DNA from: Actinomycetota bacterium | Lineage (GTDB): Bacteria; Actinomycetota; Thermoleophilia; UBA2241 | Direction: 5' to 3' | NCBI GenBank assembly: GCA_003157715.1 | Contig: PMKK01000024.1 | Location: 1-11,919 of the forward strand | DNA: 11,919 nt | Part shown: positions 1-7,662 of the stretch, one piece after another | Layout of the letters: the number at the start of each line of letters is the position of its first letter | Position numbering within the stretch: position 1 is the stretch's first letter | Made by a program: the position numbers and the translations under genes | Notes under the pieces: generated by a model | What the model was told of the DNA's origin: nothing | Seen by the model: the letters and a program-made list of their open reading frames with translations, nothing else | Databases searched by the model: none

Positions 1-66
1 CCGCCCGGAGCGTTCGTGCCGCCGGGAGCGTTCGTGCCGCCCGGAGAGTTCGTGCCACCCGGAGCG
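1..66. repeat. 18-bp tandem repeat encoding a Gly/Thr/Asn/Ala/Pro hexapeptide
   Basis: Three full 18-bp units (1-18, 19-36, 37-54) and a partial fourth (55-66) differ by only one or two bases. The array continues to, and probably beyond, the left edge. On the minus strand each unit encodes the hexapeptide G-T-N-A/S-P-G inside the linker of the family 39 glycosyltransferase. The period is a multiple of three, so copy-number changes would keep the reading frame. Confidence 0.9.
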
Positions 67-1643
67 CCGCCGCCGAACGCCGTCGCGCCACGACCGCCGC
101 CGGGCCCGAATCCGCCGTTCATGCCGCCGGCGACCGTCGGACCAGCGGAGGGCAGCGAGCCGGTGTGGACCGTCGCCGCCGTCTGCAGGGAGTACAGCGC
201 CGGGCCCGCCAGGGCGAGCGCGCAGCCCGCGCCTGCCAGCGCCAGGGCCGCTCGTCTGGCGAGGCGGTCGACGACGACGAGCAGGGCGGCGGCCGCGAGG
301 CCGCCCGCCAGCACGACGGGACGCAGCCAGGGCTGCCAGGACGGCGAGCGGTCGAGCAGGGCGAACGACCAGACGGCCGTGGCGGCGATGATGCCGGCCA
401 GGCACAGACGCCAGCCGATCCTTGAGCGGCGCGCCCACAGTGCCGTCGCCCCGATGCCGACGAGCGCCCCGATGGCGGGGGCCAGAGCCACCGCGTAGTA
501 CTCGTGGATGATGCCCTGGGCGAAGCTGAAGACGGCCGCCGTGGTGAGCAGGCTGCCGCCCCACAACACGGCGGCGGCGCGGGTGCGGTCGGTGCGCGGC
601 GCGCGGCGGGAGAGGAAGAACAGCGCCGCGCAGAACAGAAGGGCGGCCGGCAGCAGCCAGGCGATCTGGCCGCCCCAGCTCGATGTGAACAGGCGGTCCC
701 AGCCGGTGCTGCCCCACGCTCCCGCACGACCGGTGCCGCCGGGTACCACGCTGCCCGTCTCGTTGCCCGTAATCCGGCCCAGGCCGTTGTAGCCGAAGAT
801 GAGCTCGACCACGCTGTTGGACTGCGAGCCGCCGATGTAGGGACGGCTCGCGGCCGGCCAGAGCTGCACGATGGCCACCCACCAGCCACACGAGACGAGC
901 AGCGCGACACCGGCGGTAGCCAGGTGGAGCAGTCGGCGCAGCGGAGTGGCAGGCGCGGCGATGGCGTACGCCAGCGCGAAAGCCGGCACCACCAGGAGGG
1001 CCTGGAGCATCTTGGTGGTGAATCCCAGACCGACGAAGGCCGCCGCCAGCGCGAGCCAGCGGCCGTCTGCCTTCTCGATCGCGCGAGTGACGGCCCAGGC
1101 GCCCAGGACGAGTAGCAGGACGAGCAGGGCGTCCGGGTTGTTGAACCTGAACATCAGGGTCGCCACCGGGGTGAGGGCGAGCACCAGGCCGGCGAGCAGG
1201 CCGGCGACGGGTCCGAACCAGCGACGCACGACGACGTAGATCACGCCGACCGTCGCGACGCCCTCGAGGGCCTGCGGGACCAGGATGGACCACGAGTTGA
1301 CGCCGAACAGGCGGGCCGAGAGGTCCATGACCCACAGCGACGCCGGCGGCTTGTCGACGGTGATGAAGTTGGCGGCGTCGGAAGAGCCGAAGAAGAAGGC
1401 CTTCCAGCTGTGAGCGCCGGCCTGCACCGCGGCGGAGTAGAAGGCGTTGGCCCAGCCCGACCGGCCCAGTCCGACCAGGTAGAGCAGGGCGGTGCCGGCA
1501 AGCAGGGCAAGCAGCACTGGTCGCACCCAGCCCGGGTCTTCGGGACGGCCGCGCCACGCCGCGGGCCACACCCTGCGCCACGTTGCGCGCGGCAGGCGTC
1601 GCAGGCGGGAGGGGCGGCCGGCGGTGACGAGGTCGCCGGTCAT
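1..1643 (-). CDS. Family 39 (ArnT/PMT-like) membrane glycosyltransferase, C-terminus cut off by window edge
   Basis: The frame is open from ATG at 1643 to the window edge (547 codons). This is a multi-pass membrane protein expected to take a sugar from a polyprenyl-phosphate donor and transfer it to an acceptor on the outer face of the membrane. Visible family features are the first membrane helix (about residues 41-60), WANAFYSAA (64-72), a periplasmic-loop DKPP motif (97-100), NNPDALL (168-174) and about ten further hydrophobic stretches to residue ~485. After that the chain becomes Gly-rich and enters GTNAPG repeats. In actinobacterial relatives such a linker leads to a small soluble C-terminal domain, which would lie outside this window. 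The start codon overlaps the stop of the upstream gene (ATGA, 1640-1643), so translation is probably coupled. The acceptor and sugar are not readable from sequence. The family call is firm. Confidence 0.9.
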   Translation of the reverse strand, partial: MTGDLVTAGRPSRLRRLPRATWRRVWPAAWRGRPEDPGWVRPVLLALLAGTALLYLVGLGRSGWANAFYSAAVQAGAHSWKAFFFGSSDAANFITVDKPPASLWVMDLSARLFGVNSWSILVPQALEGVATVGVIYVVVRRWFGPVAGLLAGLVLALTPVATLMFRFNNPDALLVLLLVLGAWAVTRAIEKADGRWLALAAAFVGLGFTTKMLQALLVVPAFALAYAIAAPATPLRRLLHLATAGVALLVSCGWWVAIVQLWPAASRPYIGGSQSNSVVELIFGYNGLGRITGNETGSVVPGGTGRAGAWGSTGWDRLFTSSWGGQIAWLLPAALLFCAALFFLSRRAPRTDRTRAAAVLWGGSLLTTAAVFSFAQGIIHEYYAVALAPAIGALVGIGATALWARRSRIGWRLCLAGIIAATAVWSFALLDRSPSWQPWLRPVVLAGGLAAAALLVVVDRLARRAALALAGAGCALALAGPALYSLQTAATVHTGSLPSAGPTVAGGMNGGFGPGGGRGATAFGGGAPGGTNSPGGTNAPGGTNAPG

Positions 1644-2977
1644 GGTCGCGGATCCTGCGTCGCGAGGCCGGTGGACCGGCGGGGAAACAGCCAGACGCGA
1701 AACAGGACGAAGCGCAGCAGCGTGGCCGTCACGTTGGCGCTCACCAGCACGGCGAGCTCGAGCGCCCGTGCCGCGTTCGGGTCGCTGCGCTGCAGGATGA
1801 AAAGGCTACCGCTGGTCACCGCGAGACCGAGGACGAAGACGACGAGGCCCTGGCCCTGGTGCCGCAGCCGTCCCGGGGCGCCGCGCACGCCAAATGTGAG
1901 CCGCCGGTTGGCGGCGGTGTTGGCGATCGCGGTCGCAAGCAGCGCGAGCGCGTTCGCCCACTGGGCGGACATGGTCTCGCGCGCCAGCACGTAGAGGACC
2001 AGATAGGCCAGCGTGCTGGCCGCGCCGATCAGGCCGAACCGCAGAAGCTGGCCGGGCAGTCCCGGGCCAGCTCGCCTTGCCGTGGCGGCGCGAGCCAGGC
2101 GGCCGTCGCGCGCGTCGCGCGGGGCCGGCAAGGCCAGCCGGCCGCTGCCGAGGGCGCGCCTCAGCCGGGCGATACCTTTGAGGTCGGCGATCGCCGTCGC
2201 GGCGATGTCGACGCGCGAATCGGGGTCGTCGAGCCAGTCGACCGGGATCTCATGGATGCGCAGGCCGGCGCGTTCGGCCAGCACGAGCAGTTCGGTGTCG
2301 AAGAACCAGCCCGTGTCCTCGACCAGCGGCAGGAGCTCGCGCGCCCGTTCGGCGCGGATCGCCTTGAAGCCGCACTGGGCGTCCGAGAAGCGCGTCCCGA
2401 ATGCGGCGCGCACCAGCAGGTTGTAGCAGCGTGAGATCACCTCGCGGCGGATGCCGCGGTCGACGCGCGAGGTGCGCGAGAGACGCGTGCCGATGGCAAG
2501 GTCGGAGTGCCCTGAAAGCAGCGGCGCCACCAGGGGCAGGACGGCGGCGAGGCCGGTCGAAAGGTCGACGTCCATGTAGGCGAGCACGGCGGCATCGCTG
2601 GCCGTCCAGACCGTGCGCAGCGCCAGACCGCGGCCCTTGGCATCGAGGTGGACGGCGCGCACTCCGGGCAGCGTCTCGGCCAGCGACTGGGCGATCGGCC
2701 AGGTGGCGTCCGCGCTGGCGTTGTCGGCGATCGTGATGCGGAAGCTCACCGGCAGGTTCGCCACCAGGTAGGCGTGCAGGAGGATCACGCTGCGGGCCAG
2801 ATCGCGCTCCTCGTTGAAGACGGGTACGACGATCTCGACCGCCGGCGCCGGCGCGGGTGTCCGCGCCGGCGCGAGGAACGGTCGCGGCGCGCCGGGCGGG
2901 CATGCCGCGGCGTGGTCGTGCGCCGCGCCGGCTGAGACGGCGGGGCGGGGCGGGGATGCTGGGGACGGTTGCGTCAT
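1640..2977 (-). CDS. Family 2 glycosyltransferase fused to a GtrA membrane domain (polyprenyl-phosphate sugar synthase type)
   Basis: This 445-residue protein begins with about 47 Ala/Pro-rich, probably disordered residues. A GT-A fold of the dolichyl-phosphate glucose/mannose synthase type (DPM1/Alg5-like) follows: VPVFNEE (51-57), DNASAD (85-90), the metal-binding DVD in DVDLST (136-141), GTR (163-165), DAQCGFKA (199-206) and GWFFDTELL (223-231). Residues ~309-433 are a four-helix GtrA domain with the typical NRRLTF (357-362) and RFVLFRVWLF (422-431). The enzyme should make a polyprenyl-phosphate sugar from a nucleotide sugar at the inner face, and GtrA domains are linked to moving such lipids across the membrane. 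The frame stays open upstream to 3334, but the extension is low-complexity Arg/Ser/Pro. I chose ATG 2977 because family similarity starts after it and a TACCTT hexamer lies 7 nt upstream. Its stop overlaps the next gene's start. Confidence 0.88.
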   Translation of the reverse strand: MTQPSPASPPRPAVSAGAAHDHAAACPPGAPRPFLAPARTPAPAPAVEIVVPVFNEERDLARSVILLHAYLVANLPVSFRITIADNASADATWPIAQSLAETLPGVRAVHLDAKGRGLALRTVWTASDAAVLAYMDVDLSTGLAAVLPLVAPLLSGHSDLAIGTRLSRTSRVDRGIRREVISRCYNLLVRAAFGTRFSDAQCGFKAIRAERARELLPLVEDTGWFFDTELLVLAERAGLRIHEIPVDWLDDPDSRVDIAATAIADLKGIARLRRALGSGRLALPAPRDARDGRLARAATARRAGPGLPGQLLRFGLIGAASTLAYLVLYVLARETMSAQWANALALLATAIANTAANRRLTFGVRGAPGRLRHQGQGLVVFVLGLAVTSGSLFILQRSDPNAARALELAVLVSANVTATLLRFVLFRVWLFPRRSTGLATQDPRP

Positions 2978-2984
2978 GGTGGCC

Positions 2985-2990
2985 AAGGTA
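2985..2990 (-). promoter_or_regulatory. Possible -10 element (TACCTT) of a leaderless transcript for the glycosyltransferase operon
   Basis: On the minus strand TACCTT lies 7 nt before ATG 2977, and no purine-rich ribosome-binding site sits in front of that ATG. A -10 box at this distance would put the transcript start at or next to the ATG, a leaderless mRNA of a kind common in actinobacteria. I see no good -35. The heptamer ATACCTT recurs upstream of the glutaredoxin-like gene (9582-9588). Confidence 0.3.
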
Positions 2991-3067
2991 TCCGACCGCC
3001 CTGAGGCCCCCCTGAAGCGCGACTGAGAGGTTGCTGTGAGGCCCGCGCAGGCCAGCCGGGGCGCCAG

Positions 3068-3097
3068 TTGCCGTGCCCCGGCATGGGCGACTACACT
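3068..3097 (+). promoter_or_regulatory. Candidate sigma-70-type promoter for the G1 peptidase gene, with an overlapping inverted repeat
   Basis: TTGCCG (3068-3073) and TACACT (3092-3097) are separated by 18 bp and resemble housekeeping -35 and -10 boxes. The predicted start near 3104 would give a leader of about 75 nt. An inverted repeat TGCCG (3069-3073) / CGGCA (3079-3083) with a 5-nt loop overlaps the -35 and could be a repressor site. A second -10-like hexamer, TATGAT (3154-3159), lacks a -35 and is so close to the gene that its transcript would start at the ribosome-binding site. Confidence 0.35.
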
Positions 3098-3166
3098 GGG
3101 TGCCGTGTCGAGCGAACGCGGGCGCGCGAGCACGCTCCGATTCGCCTGCGCCCTATGATCAGCGCT

Positions 3167-3172
3167 GGAGGG
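3167..3172 (+). promoter_or_regulatory. Ribosome-binding site that decides the GTG start of the G1 peptidase
   Basis: GGAGGG ends 5 nt before GTG 3178, and a secretion signal begins directly after that codon. The in-frame upstream start at 3073 would put 35 Arg-rich residues in front of the signal peptide and overlap the candidate promoter, so GTG 3178 is preferred. Confidence 0.7.
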
Positions 3173-3177
3173 CCTAC

Positions 3178-4734
3178 GTGAGACGCTGGAAGACGGCGTT
3201 GTCGGACATCGTGCCGGCACTGTGTCTCGCGGCGCTGCCTGCCCTGGCCGGCGCCACCGTCGTTTCTGCCGCTGGAGCGGCAAGCCTTCAGTCTGCCGTT
3301 CCGGCGACGGGCGTTCGGTCCGCCTCGGCGACAAGCCTTTCAGCCGCGGTCATGTCGGCGCTGTCGTCGGGCGCGGCCCTGCCTTCGGGGTTCGTGCAGC
3401 CGGGCGGGCCTCTGCGGCCGGGGGCGACCGTCCAGACCGGCGCGTCTTCGCGGCCTCTCGGCCGGTCGTCGGCGGCGCTCGGCACGCTGAGCCGGTCGTC
3501 GAACTGGTCGGGCTACGCGGTGACCGGGGGGCCGTTCACGAGCGTCACCGCGACCTGGATCCAGCCCAGCGTGCGGCCCAGCACCGATTTCACCGACGCC
3601 GCCTTCTGGGTCGGGCTCGACGGCGACACCGGCGATTCCTCTGCCGCGTCGCCGACCGTCGAGCAGATCGGCACCGAAGGCTTCACCCTGCAGGGCAGGC
3701 ACTACGACGCCTGGTATGAGATGTATCCCGACTACGCCCACTACATCTACTTCGGGCACGGCCGCGGCAGGCACCTCATGGCCATCCGCCCCGGCGACGT
3801 GATCACGGCCACCGTCACCTGGAACGGCGCCAGGAGCTTCAGGCTGTCGCTCGCCAACGAGACCACCGGCCGGTCGTTTGCGATCACCAAGACGATCGCC
3901 AAGGGCGCCGTCCAGCCCGCGCGCTCGTCGGCCGAGGTCGTAGCCGAGGCGCCGACGCTGGGCGACGGCTCGCTGCTGCCGGTGGCCGGCTTCGGCCTGG
4001 TGCGGTTTCGCGCCTGCGCCGTCGACGGCCAGCCGATCGGGACGTTCGACTGGTCCCGCATCGACATGGTCTCCCCGACCACCCATGCCACCGAAGTGGC
4101 CACGTCGGCGCTGAGCCCCGACGGCACCTCCTTTACCGGCACGACCGACTTCCGGCGGCCGACGACGACGGTCGCCGAGGCCGGCAAGCTCTGGTTCAGC
4201 AAGCCCGTGACGCTGCATCTCAAGGCGGCGGACGACCGGGGCGGTACGGGGGTCGCCTCCACGCAGTTCTCGCTCGACGGGGGAGCGACCTGGACGAAGG
4301 GCAGAACGGTCAGGCTGGAGGCTCCGAGCGACCATTCCGGCGACGGCCCGACGAAGGTCTGGTACCGCTCGGCCGACAAGGCCGGCAACCTCGAAAAGGC
4401 GCGCCTGTGCACCGTGCACATCGACACGCGCCGGCCCACGCCGGTGGCGCAGTGGCCGGCCGTCGCGACGCGCGGCGGCCGGGCGGCGCTGCGCTTCTAC
4501 GTCGGCGATCCGCAACCCGGCAGCCCGACGGCCACCGTGACGATCAGGATCCGCGACGGCCACGGCGCCCTCGTGAAGAAGATCGTGCTGACCGGCAGAA
4601 AGATCGGCACGATCGGTAGCTGCAGCGTTGACTGTCAGTTTCCCAAGGGCACCTATCGGGTCGTCGTCTCGGCCACCGACCTTGCCGGCAACCCCTCCAC
4701 CGCGGCGGCCACCACCACGCTCGTCGTGCGCTGA
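3178..4734 (+). CDS. Secreted G1 (eqolisin-type) glutamic peptidase with two C-terminal Ig-like domains
   Basis: The protein has 518 residues from GTG 3178. A basic start plus a hydrophobic stretch with Ala-X-Ala sites (about 1-34) is a Sec signal peptide. Residues ~35-104 are Ser/Ala/Gly-rich and may be a propeptide or linker. The peptidase G1 domain spans ~105-300, with SNWSGYAV (108-115), FWVGLDGD (143-150), VEQIG with candidate catalytic Gln163, YDAWYEMYP (176-184) and SAEVVAEAP with candidate catalytic Glu257. The two residues align with Gln53 and Glu136 of scytalidoglutamic peptidase. Family members cleave proteins, usually at acid pH. Two beta-sandwich-like domains follow (~331-416 and ~420-518), each ending in a D-x-A-G-N turn; the second has a Cys pair (481, 486). 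The same tail ends the next gene's product. The gap to that gene is 96 nt on the same strand. Peptidase activity is inferred from the motifs. Confidence 0.88.
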   Translation: MRRWKTALSDIVPALCLAALPALAGATVVSAAGAASLQSAVPATGVRSASATSLSAAVMSALSSGAALPSGFVQPGGPLRPGATVQTGASSRPLGRSSAALGTLSRSSNWSGYAVTGGPFTSVTATWIQPSVRPSTDFTDAAFWVGLDGDTGDSSAASPTVEQIGTEGFTLQGRHYDAWYEMYPDYAHYIYFGHGRGRHLMAIRPGDVITATVTWNGARSFRLSLANETTGRSFAITKTIAKGAVQPARSSAEVVAEAPTLGDGSLLPVAGFGLVRFRACAVDGQPIGTFDWSRIDMVSPTTHATEVATSALSPDGTSFTGTTDFRRPTTTVAEAGKLWFSKPVTLHLKAADDRGGTGVASTQFSLDGGATWTKGRTVRLEAPSDHSGDGPTKVWYRSADKAGNLEKARLCTVHIDTRRPTPVAQWPAVATRGGRAALRFYVGDPQPGSPTATVTIRIRDGHGALVKKIVLTGRKIGTIGSCSVDCQFPKGTYRVVVSATDLAGNPSTAAATTTLVVR

Positions 4735-4830
4735 GGCTTCGGCCCGCGAGCCGCCGGCTACCCTTTCCGGCCTTGCGGCCGTATGCTGCTCAGTGTCAGG
4801 GGGATGGGGCCGGGTCGCGGGGGGTCGCTC

Positions 4831-7497
4831 GTGAAACGCTGTTGCGTCGTCGTTTCTGCCGTGCTGGTGGTGGGTCTCGCGCTCGCGGCGGCCGCGCCGG
4901 TGTCCGCGCTGGTCCCCGACGGGACGCAGGGGTGGTTCTGGCAGATGCCGCAACCGGCCGGCGACCTCAACGATGTCACCTTCGTCACGGCCACTCACGT
5001 GTTCGCCGTCGGCGACGGCGGCCTCATTCTGGCAAGTACCGACGCCGGCGCCACCTGGGCGGCCGAACAGAGCGGCACCGACGCCGACCTGACGTCGGTG
5101 GCCTTTCCGGACGATCGGCACGGCTGGGCCTGTGGCGGCACGCCCGCCGTCGCCGGCGATCCCGGCGTGATCCTCGCCACTACCGACGGCGGCGCCACCT
5201 GGCTCGACAAGGGGCCGCCGGGTCTGACCGCGTCGCTCACCAGCGAGAGCTTCGTTTCGGCCGCACGGGGCTGGATCGGCACCGGCGATGGGCGCGTCCT
5301 CAGAACGACTGACGGCGGCGACACCTGGCAGACCGCCGGAGTCGGCGCCTGCACGGGTCCCGTGGCGGTCGACTTCGCCGACTCGAGTCACGGCTGGGCG
5401 GGCGGCACGAAAGGTCGCATCTGGAGGACGGTGAACGGCGGCACGACCTGGACGAGCCTGACGAGCGGCCTCGCGACCGACACGCGGGTGTTGCAGCTGG
5501 AGTGCGCCGATCGCAGCCACTGCTGGGGCCTCGCTCACTCGCAGGGCACCGGCGCTTCGATGGTGATCGTCACAAATGACGGGGGCGCTCACTGGAGCAG
5601 GCTCGCACACACGGACTGGGCGGCCTCAGAGCTCGACGTCGCCGGCGCTTCGAGCGTCTGGCTTCTTGCCGGAGACTACGGCTCCTACGGTGGCGAGCTC
5701 GATCCCGATGCCCTGGGAGCCTGGGGCATCATCCCGATCGACCTGCAGCACACGACCGACGGCGGCGCCCACTGGCGGACGTCGTCACTCGGAGCACCGT
5801 CGAACGAGTACGCGATCGCGAGCGCCGGCGATGCGGTCTGCGCGGTCGGCGACGGTATCGTCGTCTCGGCCGACGGCGGCAGGGACTGGCGCTCCGCCAG
5901 CTCGGGCCAGCAGTACGTGTTCACCGGCGCCGATGCGCTTTCGGCCACGGACGTCTGGGCCGTCGACATGATGGGCGCCCTGCTGCACAGCACCGACGGC
6001 GCGCGCTGGGTCGAACAGCCGAGTCCGGCACGTGGCACCGACGTGGTGCTGTCCGGAGTCAGTTTCGCCGATCCGAACGACGGCTGGGTCGTGGGCCGCG
6101 ACAAGGGCCAGGGCGCCGGCGTCATTCTTCACACGAGTGACGGCGGCGGCTCGTGGGTGCCCCAGACATCGAGGTTAGGCAGCGGCCTCGACGCCGTGCA
6201 GTTCGTGGGCGACGAGCGCGGGTGGGCGCTGACCGGCGAGCCCGACATCGGCGATGCCCCCACGGGCGTGGCGCTGGAGCGCACGACCGACGCAGGCAGG
6301 ACCTGGATCCCGCAATCGGTGGGCGACGGCGTCGCGCTGGCGGCGGTCGACTTTCTCGCCGACGGCACGACCGGCTGGGTGGCCGGCGACCGTCTTTCGG
6401 CCGACGATCAGCCGTCCCCTGCGATCTACGGCAGCACCGACGGCGGGCAGACGTGGACGAAGGAGATTCTGCCGGCGCTTTCGGGCTCGGAAGGCCGCAT
6501 CACGGGACTGCAGTTCTGCGACGCGAACAACGGGTGGGCGGTCGGCACGGGCGACAGCTTCGCGGCCGGCGGATTCAAACGGTATGACTACCTGCTCCAC
6601 ACGACAGACGGCGGGCAGACCTGGGCGCAGGCGCCGGCGGCCGACCGCGTGGGGGCCACGACGCTGTCCTTCAGCGACCCGCTCCACGGCTGGCTCGGCG
6701 CCGGCGACGGGGTGTACGCCACGACCGACGGCGGGACGACCTGGCAGCACGTGGCGGGCGGCGACGCCGTCACCGCGATCGCGGCCGGCGACGCGCGGCA
6801 CGTCTGGGCGTTCGGCTGGGGCTTTCTCGTCTCGACGGTCGACTCCGCCGGCGACACCGCTGCTCCGGCGACTCTCGACGAGCGCTTCGACTGGGGAGCC
6901 TGGCATCGCGGTCCCGCAGCCGTCGTTCTGTCTGCCAACGACGTCGGCGGCTCGAGCGTGGCCTCGACCGACTATCGCATCGACGGCGGCGCGTGGCAGC
7001 CGGGTGGCACGGTCGTAGTCGACGCCCCGGCCGACCACGGCAACGACGGCAGCCACACGGTGTTCTATCGCTCGACCGACACGGCCGGTAACCGGGAGCA
7101 GACCGAATCGGTCCGGATCGGTATCGACACGCTGGGTCCGGCTTGCTCGGCGCCTCGCAGGAGCGTCGTCAACGCCGGCAAGTCGGGCATTGTCTACTTC
7201 GGGGCGAGTGACGCCGCGAGCGGCATCGCACGAGCCACGGTGAGCGTCGTGACTGCCGAAGGCCGCCTGCTGCGCAGGTTCGTCGAGCGCGCCGGCAGCT
7301 GGTACGGGTCGGTGCCCTACTACTGGCTGCGCTTCAAGTGCACGCTCAAGCCCGGGATCTATCGCGTCGAGGTGCGTGCCGCCGACGGAGCAGGCAACCC
7401 GCAGGTCACCATCGGCCGCACCACGTTGCGGGTGGTGCGCTCCGGCGCTCCGGCGCCCTGGCATCCAGGGTGGCCGGCCGGCGTCCCCTTTCTTTAG
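4831..7497 (+). CDS. Secreted Ycf48/BNR-like Asp-box beta-propeller protein with the same two C-terminal domains
   Basis: This 888-residue protein (from GTG 4831) has a Sec signal peptide ending near VSA-L (residues 24-27), GGGGGG 6 nt before the start, and alternative upstream ATGs at 4783 and 4804. Residues ~30-674 are repeats built from a G-W-A/V-x-G strand and an Asp-box S/T-x-D-x-G-x-x-W. I count 13 clear boxes (first at about 69-76, last at 631-638), plus a degenerate one near 668-674. That fits two seven-bladed propellers. Relatives include the photosystem II assembly factor Ycf48 and sialidase-type BNR proteins, but there is no catalytic sialidase signature and no sign of photosynthesis, so binding or scaffolding on the cell surface is more likely. 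Residues ~677-767 and ~769-871 repeat the tail of the preceding peptidase. A short Pro/Trp/Gly end (about 872-888) follows. The specific function is unknown. Confidence 0.85.
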   Translation: MKRCCVVVSAVLVVGLALAAAAPVSALVPDGTQGWFWQMPQPAGDLNDVTFVTATHVFAVGDGGLILASTDAGATWAAEQSGTDADLTSVAFPDDRHGWACGGTPAVAGDPGVILATTDGGATWLDKGPPGLTASLTSESFVSAARGWIGTGDGRVLRTTDGGDTWQTAGVGACTGPVAVDFADSSHGWAGGTKGRIWRTVNGGTTWTSLTSGLATDTRVLQLECADRSHCWGLAHSQGTGASMVIVTNDGGAHWSRLAHTDWAASELDVAGASSVWLLAGDYGSYGGELDPDALGAWGIIPIDLQHTTDGGAHWRTSSLGAPSNEYAIASAGDAVCAVGDGIVVSADGGRDWRSASSGQQYVFTGADALSATDVWAVDMMGALLHSTDGARWVEQPSPARGTDVVLSGVSFADPNDGWVVGRDKGQGAGVILHTSDGGGSWVPQTSRLGSGLDAVQFVGDERGWALTGEPDIGDAPTGVALERTTDAGRTWIPQSVGDGVALAAVDFLADGTTGWVAGDRLSADDQPSPAIYGSTDGGQTWTKEILPALSGSEGRITGLQFCDANNGWAVGTGDSFAAGGFKRYDYLLHTTDGGQTWAQAPAADRVGATTLSFSDPLHGWLGAGDGVYATTDGGTTWQHVAGGDAVTAIAAGDARHVWAFGWGFLVSTVDSAGDTAAPATLDERFDWGAWHRGPAAVVLSANDVGGSSVASTDYRIDGGAWQPGGTVVVDAPADHGNDGSHTVFYRSTDTAGNREQTESVRIGIDTLGPACSAPRRSVVNAGKSGIVYFGASDAASGIARATVSVVTAEGRLLRRFVERAGSWYGSVPYYWLRFKCTLKPGIYRVEVRAADGAGNPQVTIGRTTLRVVRSGAPAPWHPGWPAGVPFL

Positions 7498-7503
7498 GGC
7501 CGC

Positions 7504-7522
7504 GCCGGCCGGCTGGGCCGGC
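7504..7522 (+). terminator. GC-rich hairpin just after the beta-propeller gene
   Basis: GCCGGCC (7504-7510) and GGCCGGC (7516-7522) form a perfect 7-bp stem with a 5-nt loop, starting 6 nt after the stop codon. A 10-bp palindrome, GCGCCGGCGC, follows at 7527-7536. There is no T-tract, as is common for actinobacterial hairpin terminators. In DNA this rich in GC some hairpins arise by chance. Confidence 0.45.
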
Positions 7523-7662
7523 TGCCGCGCCGGCGCCCGTGGCCGCTGAGCGTGGCCGCCTCGACGCGCCCGGCGGGCGGTCTGCATCAGGCGCGCCGCA
7601 CACCGTTCGCCTGGCGTGCCGCCGGCGGGGTACAACCAGACCGTGAGCAGTTTCCCGCCACC

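Noticed and set aside
119..910. Minus-strand frame inside the family 39 glycosyltransferase
   Set aside because: It is Ser/Arg/Pro-rich and in a different frame of the same strand as a well-supported membrane protein whose frame runs to the window edge.
2978..3334. 119-residue N-terminal extension of the family 2 glycosyltransferase
   Set aside because: The extension is low-complexity, overlaps the start of the divergent peptidase gene and its promoter region, and has no family counterpart.
3340..5610. Very long minus-strand open frame (756 codons) opposite the two secreted-protein genes
   Set aside because: Its product is Arg/Ala/Gly/Asp-rich with no domain, and it lies wholly opposite strongly recognised plus-strand genes. 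It is an antisense shadow typical of GC-rich DNA, helped by the repeated Asp-box codons.
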